Part shown: positions 1-10,200 of the stretch, piece by piece
How the letters are laid out: each line of letters opens with the position of its first letter
How positions within the stretch are numbered: the stretch's first letter is position 1
Assembly: GCF_018736065.1 (NCBI RefSeq)
Contig: NZ_CP076128.1
Location: forward strand, 4,093,001-4,157,000
DNA length: 64,000 bases
Reading direction: 5' to 3'
DNA from: Flammeovirga kamogawensis
GTDB lineage: Bacteria; Bacteroidota; Bacteroidia; Cytophagales; Flammeovirgaceae
Notes under the pieces: model-generated
What the model was told of the DNA's origin: nothing
The model's database searches: none
Seen by the model: only the letters and a program-made list of their open reading frames with translations
Made by a program: the position numbers and the translations under genes

Positions 1-836
1 TCAAATTCTAATTCTAGAATTGTAGCAGCACCACCTGATTTTTGGAAATAATCTAAAAATAAATCTTTTTCAACAATAGAATATTGACTCTCTAAATCAG
101 TAGCAATTTTATCAATTTCACTAAAATTAGTAGCTTCTTTAGACGCATCTAATTCAATTTCAAATAAAAGAGCTCGTACTTTTAATGCTAAAGCAGCATT
201 TTTAGAAGGTAAAAACTTACTAGTCTCTGTAATTAGCTTTTCAGCTTTATCTAAATCAGAGAATACTAAACTAAAAAGATCTTTCCTATCAGCTTTTCCG
301 GGTGCAAAATCTTTAGCAACATCTAAAGAATATATATCTTCAGTTATTAAAGGAACACTTCCGTAGGCTCTTAATAAATCTAGGTAACACATTGCTCTTA
401 CAAAATGTGCTTGACCTAAAGCATTAGAACTTTCAGTATCTGTATTAGAAGATAATGAACTATTTATAACTCTATTAGCATCAGCAATAGTAACATATAT
501 ATAATCATATGTAGAATATGCTTTTTTATCAGAATCTAATGGATCTGTACCTCTAGTAGTAGGATTCTTCTGAAGTTTGTACTGATCGTCAAAGCGGCCT
601 GAACTATTATATTGTGATACTAGATCCGTACCAATATCTCCCATTCTGATAAAATCAGCTCCATAATAAGCAGTTCTCTGAAATCTATCAAATAAGCCAT
701 TGATAAGATCTTGCGGAGGTAAATCTGCAGCATCTTTTGTTTCAATATTTTGTTGTGGCTCAACATCAAGATTACAACTAATAAAAGAAGCTGAGAGTAA
801 TATTGATACTATTATATTTTTATTAAATAATTTCAT
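1..836 (-). CDS. SusD/RagB-family outer-membrane lipoprotein, 3' end cut by window edge
   Basis: I translated this from the sequence. The ATG at 836 opens a frame that runs off the left edge, so about 278 N-terminal residues are visible. The start MKLFNKNIIVSILLSASF is followed by ISC, a lipobox, so the protein should be a lipoprotein. Further in, a stretch around residues 140-160 (ALGQAHFVRAMCYLDLLRAYG) is the TPR-like signature of SusD/RagB proteins. In this family the lipoprotein caps the SusC channel and binds the nutrient, usually a glycan or peptide, at the cell surface. It lies 21 bp after the SusC gene on the same strand, so the two are co-transcribed. The substrate cannot be told from this sequence. 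Confidence 0.9.
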   Translation of the reverse strand, partial: MKLFNKNIIVSILLSASFISCNLDVEPQQNIETKDAADLPPQDLINGLFDRFQRTAYYGADFIRMGDIGTDLVSQYNSSGRFDDQYKLQKNPTTRGTDPLDSDKKAYSTYDYIYVTIADANRVINSSLSSNTDTESSNALGQAHFVRAMCYLDLLRAYGSVPLITEDIYSLDVAKDFAPGKADRKDLFSLVFSDLDKAEKLITETSKFLPSKNAALALKVRALLFEIELDASKEATNFSEIDKIATDLESQYSIVEKDLFLDYFQKSGGAATILELEF

Positions 837-857
837 AGTAATGTATATAAATTCTTA

Positions 858-3800
858 TTAAAATTTTACTGATAATCCACCTGTGAATACTCTTCCTTCT
901 GGATATTCGAAAAAGTTAATACCATGGATAGGAGCGGTAATTGGCGTCATTCCAGAGTAAGAAGTTAGTGTAAATAAGTTCTGAGCAGAACCATATAATC
1001 TTACAGAACCAAGTCTTAAGGTTTTAACCCAAGTAGAAGGGAAGTTGTAACCTAAAGTGATATTTCTTAATGATACATAACTGCCATCTTCTAACTGTCT
1101 ATCAGAGTTTTTACTAGCACCATATGCTCCCCATTTGGCATAATCAGCAACGTCTCCATCTTTTTTCCAACGGTTAACAGAATAACTATATCCTTCTTGA
1201 TTTCTATTTTTAGAATAGCCATCGTTATCAGTATATACATTACTGTTTCTCCATATTTTTCCGCCTTGAGAGAAAGTAAGGAAAATAGATAGATCCCAAT
1301 TTTTATATTTAAAATTGTTCGTTAAACCACCTGTGATTTTAGGACCTGCTTGTCCACTTTCAATTCTTTCAGCTTTATTATAATCTGAAGTAGCCCAACG
1401 GTTATTACGTTTATAATATCCACTTTCTCCAGCATGATCTTTACCGTCATTAGCATACCATGAGCCATTTCCTGATTTAGGATCTGCACCAGCCCATTCT
1501 CTTAAATAAAAAGTATTAACAGCAGAACCTACTCTTGATATTCTAACTCCAGAAATAATATCTTGACCATCTAATTTTTGTATCTCATTTTTATTAATAC
1601 CGATATTAAATGATGTAGACCAAGTAAAATTAGTTTTAAGGATATTTGTTGTTGTAAGAGCAAACTCCCAACCTTTGTTAAGAATAATACCTAAATTTTG
1701 TTTGCCAGATGTAAATCCACTAGAGCTAGATAAAGGTCTATTTAATAAAATACTTTCAGATCTTTCTCTATAATAATCAACATTTAATGTAACGCGATCA
1801 ACTAAAGAAATATCAAATCCAACACCTAGTTTTTTTCTGACCTCCCAGCTTAAATCTGGGTTTTCAATTTGTCTGTAGGTACCTGCACTTTTAGATTGGT
1901 ATCCATAATAACTGTATAAACCTCTAGCATCAAAGTTACCAATATTAGCATTACCAGTTGTTCCGTAAGAACCTCTTAATTTAGCAAGAGTAATTACGTT
2001 GTTATCTGCTAAGAAATCTTCTCTTGATAGATACCAAGAAGCTGAAGTAGACCAGAAAGTACCCCATTTTTTATTTCTAGCAAATTTTGAAGAACCGTCA
2101 CGTCTTGCAGAAAAAGTTGCGTAATATTTACCATCATAATTATAACTTAATTGGCCTAGATATGACATATATTTATATGACTCTTTAAACCCACTCGCAT
2201 CTTTATTTGCAGCTGAATTATCTAAATTCTCTAACCCAACAGGAATATTTTCACCATAAGAGTATGATCTTTTCTTATTATTTACCTGATATTCAAAACC
2301 AGCAATTGCGTCCACATTATGAGCATTACCAAAGGTTTTTGAGAAGTTAAATATAGAGTTCCCTAAAATATTAGAATTAGATGTGATTTTATCTTCTTTA
2401 TAACCATTATAAGCAGCACCATCAAATGATAAAGGAGATCTATAATTTTCTCTTTGAGCGTTTTGATAATTTACAGAACCTGTTTGTTTAAATGATAACC
2501 AATCAGCAATTTGATATTTTAATGAACCTACTAATTGAGTACTTACTTGCCCTATAACAACTTTATTTCCCTTTTCAATATCATATAAAAAGTTAGCATC
2601 TGTTGAGCCATCTTTGATTCGAGGTAATAATTCACCATTACTATCATAAGGAGATAAAGTAGGTAATTGCATATAAGTTGCTAATAATGGAGAAGAATAT
2701 CCACCACCACCACTAGCGTCTTGTTGATCTGTATAACTTAAGTTTGTTGAGATGTTAGCTGTTAAACGCTTATTTATTTTTTGATCTAAATTTAAACGTA
2801 ATGAATATCTTTCGAAGTTAGATCCTACTAAAATACCTTCATTATTCATATATCCAGCAGAAGCATAATACTTAGTATCTTCATTACCACCGCTCATTGT
2901 TAAATCATATGATGAAATTCTTGCTTGTCTAAATGCATGTTCAGACCAATCTGTATTAGAATAAATTGGATTGCCTTTACTATCAACTGTTACACCAGGT
3001 ATTTGCGAATAGTAATCTTCAGGTTTACCTCCATTTTTATTTGCTAATGCTTGAGCTTGCGAATCTACAAATTGATCTGCATTCATAGCTGACCAATTTC
3101 CTTTATTTACAACAGAAATACCTTGACGTGTATTGAATGTTATCTGAGGTTTTCCACTTTTACCTCTTTTTGTGGTAACTACAATTACACCATTGGCAGC
3201 TCTTGCACCATAAAGTGCAGTAGCGGCAGCATCTTTCAATACTTCAACACTCTCAATATCTTCAGGATTAATCATTGAAAGAGGATCTCTTTCAGCTTCA
3301 CTTTGGGAAGAGTTATAATTAATATCTTCACCATCTTGGATGATACCATCAATTACATAAAGTGGGTCTGATGCAGTATTACTTATAGAACCTTGACCAC
3401 GGATAACAATATTTTGTTTAGCCCCTGGTTGACCAGAATTACTAGAAATATTTACACCAGCAGCCTTACCTTGTAAAGAACTTGTTACTGAAGGTGTAAC
3501 AACATCAGTTACATTTTCTACTTTTGCAGAATTAGAAGAAACATCGGTTTTTGCATAACCCATAACTGTCACTTCTTCAAGTTCTTCAGCATCAGCTTCT
3601 AGTCCAACATTAATAGTTGATTGATTTCCTACAGGAACTTCTTGTGTTTTAAATCCAATAAAACGATAAATAATAACATCTGAAGGAGATACTTTTAATT
3701 TATATTTACCATCAAAGTCAGTAATAGAACCGTATGTAGTTCCTTTTACTAATACAGTTACACCAGGAAGTGGTTCACTTCCATCTTTCACAACACCTGA

Positions 3801-3884
3801 TACCTCTTTTTTATCTTGTGCACTTACATCGTAGGCAAGAGCGGCAAGAAAAAGAAATAAGAATGCGAATATTCGTTTTTTCAT
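858..3884 (-). CDS. SusC/RagA-family TonB-linked outer-membrane transporter
   Basis: The protein has 1008 residues, a normal SusC length. A signal peptide ending near DVSAQ is followed by a carboxypeptidase-regulatory-like domain (about residues 27-105, with KGTTYGSITDFDGKY), then a plug domain containing LYVIDGI and the SusC-type VLKDAAATALYGARAANGV segment. A long beta-barrel follows and ends in an aromatic, GGLSVKF-COOH. It imports a substrate across the outer membrane using TonB energy and pairs with the SusD lipoprotein just downstream. There is no sigma/anti-sigma pair on the upstream side, and no glycosidase in view that would name the substrate. A hairpin in the leader (3910-3934) may affect expression. 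Confidence 0.95.
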   Translation of the reverse strand: MKKRIFAFLFLFLAALAYDVSAQDKKEVSGVVKDGSEPLPGVTVLVKGTTYGSITDFDGKYKLKVSPSDVIIYRFIGFKTQEVPVGNQSTINVGLEADAEELEEVTVMGYAKTDVSSNSAKVENVTDVVTPSVTSSLQGKAAGVNISSNSGQPGAKQNIVIRGQGSISNTASDPLYVIDGIIQDGEDINYNSSQSEAERDPLSMINPEDIESVEVLKDAAATALYGARAANGVIVVTTKRGKSGKPQITFNTRQGISVVNKGNWSAMNADQFVDSQAQALANKNGGKPEDYYSQIPGVTVDSKGNPIYSNTDWSEHAFRQARISSYDLTMSGGNEDTKYYASAGYMNNEGILVGSNFERYSLRLNLDQKINKRLTANISTNLSYTDQQDASGGGGYSSPLLATYMQLPTLSPYDSNGELLPRIKDGSTDANFLYDIEKGNKVVIGQVSTQLVGSLKYQIADWLSFKQTGSVNYQNAQRENYRSPLSFDGAAYNGYKEDKITSNSNILGNSIFNFSKTFGNAHNVDAIAGFEYQVNNKKRSYSYGENIPVGLENLDNSAANKDASGFKESYKYMSYLGQLSYNYDGKYYATFSARRDGSSKFARNKKWGTFWSTSASWYLSREDFLADNNVITLAKLRGSYGTTGNANIGNFDARGLYSYYGYQSKSAGTYRQIENPDLSWEVRKKLGVGFDISLVDRVTLNVDYYRERSESILLNRPLSSSSGFTSGKQNLGIILNKGWEFALTTTNILKTNFTWSTSFNIGINKNEIQKLDGQDIISGVRISRVGSAVNTFYLREWAGADPKSGNGSWYANDGKDHAGESGYYKRNNRWATSDYNKAERIESGQAGPKITGGLTNNFKYKNWDLSIFLTFSQGGKIWRNSNVYTDNDGYSKNRNQEGYSYSVNRWKKDGDVADYAKWGAYGASKNSDRQLEDGSYVSLRNITLGYNFPSTWVKTLRLGSVRLYGSAQNLFTLTSYSGMTPITAPIHGINFFEYPEGRVFTGGLSVKF

Positions 3885-4199
3885 AATTAATAGAAATGTT
3901 AGTCTTTTTTATGCATAGTTGTTGGCTATGCGTATATCTTTTCGTGGGTATAATTGAAGTAATCTTTGTTAGATTGAAGATTAATAGAGAGAACTTCTAG
4001 AATAATTGAAGAGATAGTAAAAATGACTGGTTGATTAGGTTTAAATAAAATTTCACAATAAGATGACATTTAGATGTGAGGGTTAGCTAAAAAAATAGAG
4101 TTAATAAAATTTAACTTAATTTAAATATATGTGTCAGGAGTTAAAAAAATTGCAAAATATTTAGCGTTACTATGTGTTTATTGTAATTATTCGCATCAA
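3885..4199. other. Gene-free leader and promoter region of the SusC gene, with a leader hairpin
   Basis: No gene is visible here. At 3910-3918 and 3926-3934 the arms TATGCATAG and CTATGCGTA form a nine-pair stem with one mismatch, 50 bases upstream of the SusC start on the minus strand. It would lie in the mRNA leader. No clear Bacteroidota promoter (TTTG, about 20 bases, TAnnTTTG) could be fixed by eye. Confidence 0.4.
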
Positions 4200-4234
4200 A
4201 AAAGGCATTGTATATATGCTATACAATGCCTTTT
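4200..4234 (-). terminator. Strong hairpin terminator after the zinc-ribbon gene
   Basis: A perfect 15-bp stem (4200-4214 with 4220-4234) closes a 5-base loop, TATGC. The arms begin with AAAA and end with TTTT, so it can work on both strands. It sits 22 bases after the stop of the minus-strand gene at 4257, which it should terminate. Confidence 0.85.
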
Positions 4235-4256
4235 ATAATTTTTTCTCGAAAAGAGA

Positions 4257-4556
4257 TTAGTCTTTCTTAAAGTAGTTAGGATTTTGTACCAAGTACATTT
4301 CTGCATCCTCTGCAGTCATTCTAAATTTTTTCATAAGAAGCTCTACTTCAGCACTATTCACTTTTTTAGGAGCTGCTTTTTTTCTTGCTGCAGTTGCTTT
4401 CTTCTTAGTTTCTTTATTTTTTTTCTCTCTAGCTACTGATTCTTCTACTTCAGCAGTTACTACAGATCCGCTTCCGTCACAACGCACTAAGTGACTAACA
4501 AATTCTGCATCATTAATTCTACCTTTACATCTAGGACAAGTTCTCGTCGACGCCAT
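4257..4556 (-). CDS. Small zinc-ribbon protein with a lysine/alanine-rich linker
   Basis: A 99-residue protein. The N-terminus has CPRC at residues 7-10 followed by HLVRC at about 22-26, a likely C2HC zinc-binding knuckle. Residues 40-65 are almost entirely Lys, Ala, Glu and Thr, a very basic, probably disordered linker that could touch nucleic acid. The C-terminal part (VELLMKKFRMTAEDAEMYL) looks like a short helical UBA-like unit. I do not recognise a named family. It is a single gene with its own terminator. A nucleic-acid-binding role is only an inference from charge and the zinc site. Confidence 0.7.
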   Translation of the reverse strand: MASTRTCPRCKGRINDAEFVSHLVRCDGSGSVVTAEVEESVAREKKNKETKKKATAARKKAAPKKVNSAEVELLMKKFRMTAEDAEMYLVQNPNYFKKD

Positions 4557-4660
4557 ATTTTGATATTATGATTTTTATGAGTGAACACAAATATAAGTCA
4601 AATTTTAGCGAAAAAGTTCTTTAAAAACATAGATTTTAGAAACATTCAATAAATTGATAT

Positions 4661-4822
4661 TTATATACAACTTTTTATCAAATTATTGGTTTTTGATCTA
4701 TTCCGTCTACATTTTTTACTGCAATATTTTACTTCATTCCAAACTTTTTCCCACTTTTTTCGCCAACTAAAAGGTCGTTCACACACAATGCATTTTTTTT
4801 GAGGTAGATGTTGTTTTTTCAT
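4661..4822 (-). CDS. DUF2256 small protein, last gene of the photolyase-like operon
   Basis: A 53-residue frame, read codon by codon from the ATG at 4822 to TAA at 4661. It starts MKKQHLPQKKCIVCERPFSW and continues with RKKWEKVWNEVKYCS and KKCRR. The pattern CxxC, then PFxWRKKW, then VKYCSxxC is diagnostic of DUF2256, whose four cysteines probably bind zinc. Genes of this family are commonly found beside cryptochrome/photolyase-like genes, as here. It starts 4 bases after the stop of the flavin-reductase-like gene, so the three genes at 4661-6589 form one operon. Its biochemical role is unknown. Confidence 0.85.
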   Translation of the reverse strand: MKKQHLPQKKCIVCERPFSWRKKWEKVWNEVKYCSKKCRRNRSKTNNLIKSCI

Positions 4823-4826
4823 TCTA

Positions 4827-5465
4827 CTAAATAGTGTTAGAATTTATAAAATTTTCAACCCTAGCATAAGGGAAAGAAGTTAATTTGTTAAAACTATAGT
4901 AAGTGTTTAAACCTGAAATTCCTGCACTTTTACTTTTTTCTAAATCTATATATCCGTTGATATCTATACAATCTTCACTGATTTGAATATTCTCAATTTC
5001 TCCTATAATTAATGATGTTCCATTTAAAGGGATAGGAATTTCTTCTTTAAAGCGTAAACCAATTTTTAAATGACTTTCTTTTACATATGGTGCATTGAAA
5101 CCTTCTATATATTCAGGAGTAAAATTACATACGTCAAATTCTGAAACTCCTTTATCAAATTTTGCTGATGTTTTGTGAGCATCCTCTATGTTATGTATTG
5201 GTATATGATTAATAGTGTAAACCCCTGTTTCTTTAATGTTTTGTAAGGTATGTCGAGGTACTTTCTGCGAAGGTCTTGTAATAAACCCTAGCAAAGCAGG
5301 AGTGCTACCTAGGTGAATTACTGAGCTGAAAATAGCTAAATTCTCGTTTCCATCTGAATCTTTCGTTCCTATTAAATTACCTGGTTTTATGCCTGTTACA
5401 GAATTAATGAGGTTTAATCTATAGATACGATCTGCATTTTGAATATCATTTTTAGTGAATACCAT
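4827..5465 (-). CDS. Flavin-reductase-like (FMN-binding split barrel) protein
   Basis: A 212-residue protein of the flavin reductase-like / DIM6-NTAB family. The frame has the family's order: NLIGTKDSDGNENLAIFSSVIHLGSTPALLGF (strand pair and FMN phosphate loop), RHTLQNIKETGVYTINHI, and a late HLKIGLRFKEEIPIPLNGTSLIIGEI segment. Such proteins bind FMN and either reduce it or use it for redox chemistry. The gene is 23 bases after the photolyase-like gene and 4 bases before the DUF2256 gene, so it may supply or recycle flavin for that partner. The stop codon is TAA at 4827-4829. The substrate is not known. Confidence 0.8.
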   Translation of the reverse strand: MVFTKNDIQNADRIYRLNLINSVTGIKPGNLIGTKDSDGNENLAIFSSVIHLGSTPALLGFITRPSQKVPRHTLQNIKETGVYTINHIPIHNIEDAHKTSAKFDKGVSEFDVCNFTPEYIEGFNAPYVKESHLKIGLRFKEEIPIPLNGTSLIIGEIENIQISEDCIDINGYIDLEKSKSAGISGLNTYYSFNKLTSFPYARVENFINSNTI

Positions 5466-5488
5466 AGCATTTAGTGGGTTTTATAAAT

Positions 5489-6589
5489 TTACTGAACTAC
5501 ATAGATTTCTTTCTTTACTTTTTTCCAAAACTTAAAGAAAGATGAATAATTACCTTTAACATTAGAAATCCAATCTCTTTCTTCTCTATTTCCAATGTAG
5601 TGAGATGTTGTAGGATGTTCTTTATAGTAAATAGAAGAAGCCCCTAATTGTTTCTGTAAATCAGTAAATTCACCTACAAAAAGTTGAATATTATCTATGT
5701 TTTTACTTAAATCAATAATAAAATCAAGCGATTTTTCACTTATTGGGTACTTATTAAAGTGAGAAGGTTCTAATAAGAGGATCCTGTTTCCTTGTAGTGT
5801 GCTGTTCCATGTTGGGTCTAATTGGTAACTGTTATAAATAAATGTGGGAACGGATTCGTCTATAATTAAAGAGTTTGTTTTTGGTAATTCTGTTGATAAA
5901 GTGAAAGGAACACAATTTAATAAGTGTTTTGGAGTCTTTATTTTTTCAAAATCTTGATATGTAATGTCTAGAAAAGTACCCTCTTGCGTAGAGTGACAAT
6001 ACTTATTTATGTTTGCCTGATTGGCCACATACTTTTTATTACTGTTTGCACCAGCTACCCATTGCCAACTTAATGCATTGCTTGCCCAATCAGCATCAAG
6101 TAAATGGTAATACATCCATTTTGCAGGTAATAACCAATGTGATTTACCTATGTTACAAGATAGCATTGCTACATACATTCTCATGTGATTATGCATGTAC
6201 CCAGATTCTTTTAACGCATTTATTCCATTATCAATTGCTTCAATTCCTGTTTGTGAATTGGCAAGTGCTTTTGGTAATTTATAATGATCTACATTAGGTT
6301 GAGGGTGCTTTAAATCAAAATCAATATGCTCTTTTTGATCAATCCATATTTGCTGCCAATAATCCCTCCAAGCCAGTTCTTGAATAAACTTTTCTGACTT
6401 GTAAAAGTCATAACCCTTTCGCATTAAGTGATCTAAAACTTGTCGAGTAGAAATAACTCCTCTAGAAATGTATGGTGATAAATAAGAAACACCCCCATCT
6501 ATATAATTTCTAGATCCCCCGTATTTTAATGGAGAAAATTGATCTATCTTCTCTAATATATCAGTGTATTTTGTTGAAAAATGATGCAT
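5489..6589 (-). CDS. Photolyase/cryptochrome-family FAD protein with an N-terminal FAD domain
   Basis: A 366-residue protein. Residues 33-200 match the photolyase FAD-binding domain: SYLSPYISRGVIS (35-47), FIQELAWRDYWQQIW (68-82), GYMHNHMRMYVA (130-141) and DADWASNALSWQWVAG (165-180). The usual N-terminal antenna domain is missing in front. Instead, residues 240-340 look like a Rossmann-type unit (LLLEPSHF, then SLDFIIDLSKNI, then LFVGEF and a GASSIYY strand) that resembles the photolyase antenna domain placed at the C-terminus. The family repairs UV dimers or senses blue light; which applies here cannot be told. It leads an operon with a flavin reductase-like gene and DUF2256. The ATG at 6589 is the natural start. 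Confidence 0.8.
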   Translation of the reverse strand: MHHFSTKYTDILEKIDQFSPLKYGGSRNYIDGGVSYLSPYISRGVISTRQVLDHLMRKGYDFYKSEKFIQELAWRDYWQQIWIDQKEHIDFDLKHPQPNVDHYKLPKALANSQTGIEAIDNGINALKESGYMHNHMRMYVAMLSCNIGKSHWLLPAKWMYYHLLDADWASNALSWQWVAGANSNKKYVANQANINKYCHSTQEGTFLDITYQDFEKIKTPKHLLNCVPFTLSTELPKTNSLIIDESVPTFIYNSYQLDPTWNSTLQGNRILLLEPSHFNKYPISEKSLDFIIDLSKNIDNIQLFVGEFTDLQKQLGASSIYYKEHPTTSHYIGNREERDWISNVKGNYSSFFKFWKKVKKEIYVVQ

Positions 6590-7260
6590 ATATTAATAGG
6601 TTTTTAAGTACTATTTATTGTATCGTTAATTGTTTGTCACCTTATATTGTTTTGCTTTTTGTATGATTTTAGTTGATAATATCGCTTGTCTTATTAAAAA
6701 TAACGTATCATTTAAAAAAGAATAGTGGTAGTGTAAAGTAGTGTTATTTGTGTAGCAATTATTTAAAAAATATAGTTTTTGATTCACAATTCAACTCTGT
6801 TTTTGATAGGTAATTAGTATTGTTATGAGACGTGTTTTTGTGTGACTATCAGTTTTTTTATTTAAAATGTCAGCCCTAAAAGTCTCTATTTTTTATAATG
6901 TCTATGCTGTTTGTGACAAAATTTAATTTTTTTTTCAACTTTTTTTCAAAAAATATTTCACTAGTAAAAAAAGTATGAATGAACGATCACTATTGTAATG
7001 AATATACCTTTATGATGTAGTTGTATTATTTTAATAGATGAGTGAATGTTATCTCATTAATCAATAAAAGTTAACGATGATTTTTTTTAGAAAAACTGTC
7101 ACAATTCAAAGATGACTCCTGTTATATGTGCTGAAAACAGTTGATTTAGAGACTTGAAAAGTGGAAGCACAAACGCAAGTTCTACAGCTATTTTCATGTA
7201 ACTAAGAAAAGATAACGGGTAGTATAGTTTTTTAATTGTACTATTCTAAGAATAAGAGAT
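6590..7260. promoter_or_regulatory. Divergent promoter region between the photolyase-like operon and pfaA, with a pfaA leader hairpin
   Basis: A 671-bp, very AT-rich gap between divergent operons. No gene is visible. Near the pfaA side, arms TAGTATAGTT (7220-7229) and AATTGTACTA (7234-7243) form a ten-pair stem (two G-U) with a TTTT loop that ends 17 bases before the pfaA ATG, close enough to affect translation. I could not fix the promoters by eye. Confidence 0.5.
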
Positions 7261-10200
7261 ATGAAAGATACAAACCAACTACTCAAGAAAACGCCAGTTG
7301 CCATTGTTGGTATGGCTTCTTGTTTTGCGGATTCTGAGAACCTCGAGAAATACTGGGAAAACATCATTCAAGGTGTTGACTGTATTAAGGAAGTTCCAGA
7401 TGATCGCTGGAAGATTTCTGATTACTATGATCCAGATCCTTTTGCAGAAGATAAGACATACTGTAAAGTGGGTGGGTTTATTCCAAAAATTGATTTTAAC
7501 CCAATGGAGTTTGGTTTACCACCAAATATCCTTGAGGTAACAGATGCTTCTCAACTATTAGGTTTAGCCGTAGCTAAAGATGCATTAACGGATGCTGGAT
7601 ATGCTCCAGGTTCTGAAGAATTAAAATCAGAAGTAAAAGAAAGAACAGGTGTTATCCTTGGTGTAGGTGGTGGACAGAAGTTGATCATTCCTTTAACAGC
7701 TCGTTTACAGTATCCAATCTGGAGAAGAGCGTTAGAGTCAATGGGTATGCCAGAGGAACAAATTGCTGTAGCTATCGAGAAAATGAAAGCTGCATTTGTG
7801 CCTTGGACAGAAAACTCTTTCCCTGGTTTGTTAGGTAACGTTATTTCTGGTCGTATCGCTAACAGATTCGACTTTGGAGGTATCAACTCAGTAGTGGATG
7901 CAGCATGTGCAGCCTCTTTATCAGCTATTAAAATGGCTGTTTCTGAATTGATAGAAAAACGTGCTGATATGATGGTAACTGGTGGTGTTGATACAGACAA
8001 CTCTCCATTTATGTACATGTCATTCTCAAAAACACCAGCATTTTCTCGTAAAGGAAGTATTCGTCCTTTCGATCACGAATCAGACGGTATGTTGATTGGT
8101 GAAGGTGTTGGTATGATGGTCATGAAACGTTTAGAAGATGCTGAACGTGATGGTGATAAAATCTATGCTGTAATTAATGGTATTGGTGGTTCATCAGATG
8201 GTCGTTATAAATCTGTTTATGCTCCTCGTCCTTCAGGACAAGCATTAGCAATGGACAGAGCTTACGAAGAAGCAGGTTATGATGCATCAACAGTTGGTTT
8301 AATCGAAGCACACGGTACAGGTACTGGTGCAGGAGATGCTTCTGAAGGTGAATCAATGAAAATGGTTTTTGGTAAAAACTCTGACCGTTTAAATCACATT
8401 GCATTAGGTTCAGTGAAATCACAAATTGGTCATACAAAAGCAGCAGCAGGTGCGGCAGGTATGATTAAAGCTGCATTATCACTTCACCATAAAATATTAC
8501 CGGGTACGATTAACGTAACCAAACCAAACCCTAAAGTTAATATCGAGACATCTCCATTATATATTAATAATGAGACACGTCCTTGGTTCCAAAAAGATTC
8601 AGCTACGCCATTAAGAGCGGGTGTTTCTGCCTTTGGTTTTGGTGGTGTAAATTTACACTTCTCATTAGAAGAATATAAGCCTACACCAAAAGCTCAATAC
8701 AGAGTACATAATATCCATAAGCAATGGTTATTAACTGATGTTACTTCATCAGCGTTAGTTGCTTTGGTTCAAAAACATATTGCAGGTCTTAAAGGTGATA
8801 ATGCTAAGGCATATTACAAAGAAGTATCAGCAACTGCATTTGCAGAAAGTATTCCTGATGGTCAGCCAAGAGTTGGTTTCGTTGCATCTTCTATTGAAGA
8901 TACATTGAAAAAACTTGAAGCTTTTGCTTCAGGAATTGCTAAAGATGCAAATGTTGCAGAGTGGAAAAACCCAATATTAAATGTTTGGTATAGAAACGCT
9001 GCGTATAACGGAAAGAACAATGTAGCGGCATTATTTGCTGGTCAGGGTTCTCAATACGTTAACATGGGTGGTGAGATTGCATGGTCTTTCCCTGATGTTC
9101 GTGATGTATTTGTTAAAGCTAACGAGACGTTCGAAGCAAGTAACAAATCACCTTTAACTGAAACAGTTTACCCTATCCCAGTTTTCTCTGACGAAGAGCG
9201 TAAACAACAACAAGCAACACTTACAGCTACAGAAAATGCTCAGCCAGCAATTGGTGCATTGAGCGTTGGTATGTACCATATCTTAAAGAATGCAGGTTTT
9301 AATGCTTCATTCTTTGCAGGTCACTCTTATGGTGAACTTTCTGCACTTTATGCTTCTGGAGCAATTGACTTAGCAACTTTCTTAACGTTATCGAAAGAAA
9401 GAGGTCAGGCAATGTCTGCTCAAGCAGGTGTTGATGCAGGTACTATGATGGCAGTGAAAGCTGACGTTGTAGCTGTTCAACCTTATATTGGCAAATACAA
9501 GAATGTTCAAGTTGCTAACATTAACTCTGGCACTCAAGTTATTTTGGGTGGTGCAGTAAATGAATTAACAGCATTGAAAGCAGAATTAAAAGCGGCAGGG
9601 TTGTTAGCGACAATCTTACCAGTTTCTGCGGCATTCCATACACCATTTGTAGGACATGCTTCTAAACCTTTTGCAGCAGTAATTGACAATGCAAACATTG
9701 TTGCTCCTAAAGGTAAATTGTACTCTAATACACTAGGTACAGCATACCCAGCACAACCTCAGTTTATCAAAGAGACTTTAAAGCGTCATATCTTAAGTCC
9801 TGTTTTATTTAAAGACCAAATTGAAAAAATGTACCAAGAAGGTGCTAGAGTCTTTGTAGAATTTGGACCAAAAAATATCCTTTCAAACTTAACATCTGAA
9901 ATCTTAGCAGGAAAAGATCATCAAGTGATTTCTTTAAACGCAAATGCTAAGAAAAACTCAGAAGTACAGTTGAGAGAAGCTGCAGTTCAACTTGCAGTTA
10001 TGGGTATCGCTCTTCAAAACTTTGATCCTTATGCTCGTCCTGTACAAGCAGCAGGAGCAAAATCTAAAATGAATGTTCAGATTTCAGGTACAAACTACTT
10101 GACTCCTGCATTTAAGAAGAGATACCAAGACATCTTAGAAAAAGGTGGAAAAGTGCTTGCTAAAAAAGCACCATTAGTAGAAGAAATTGAAACAGTGATT

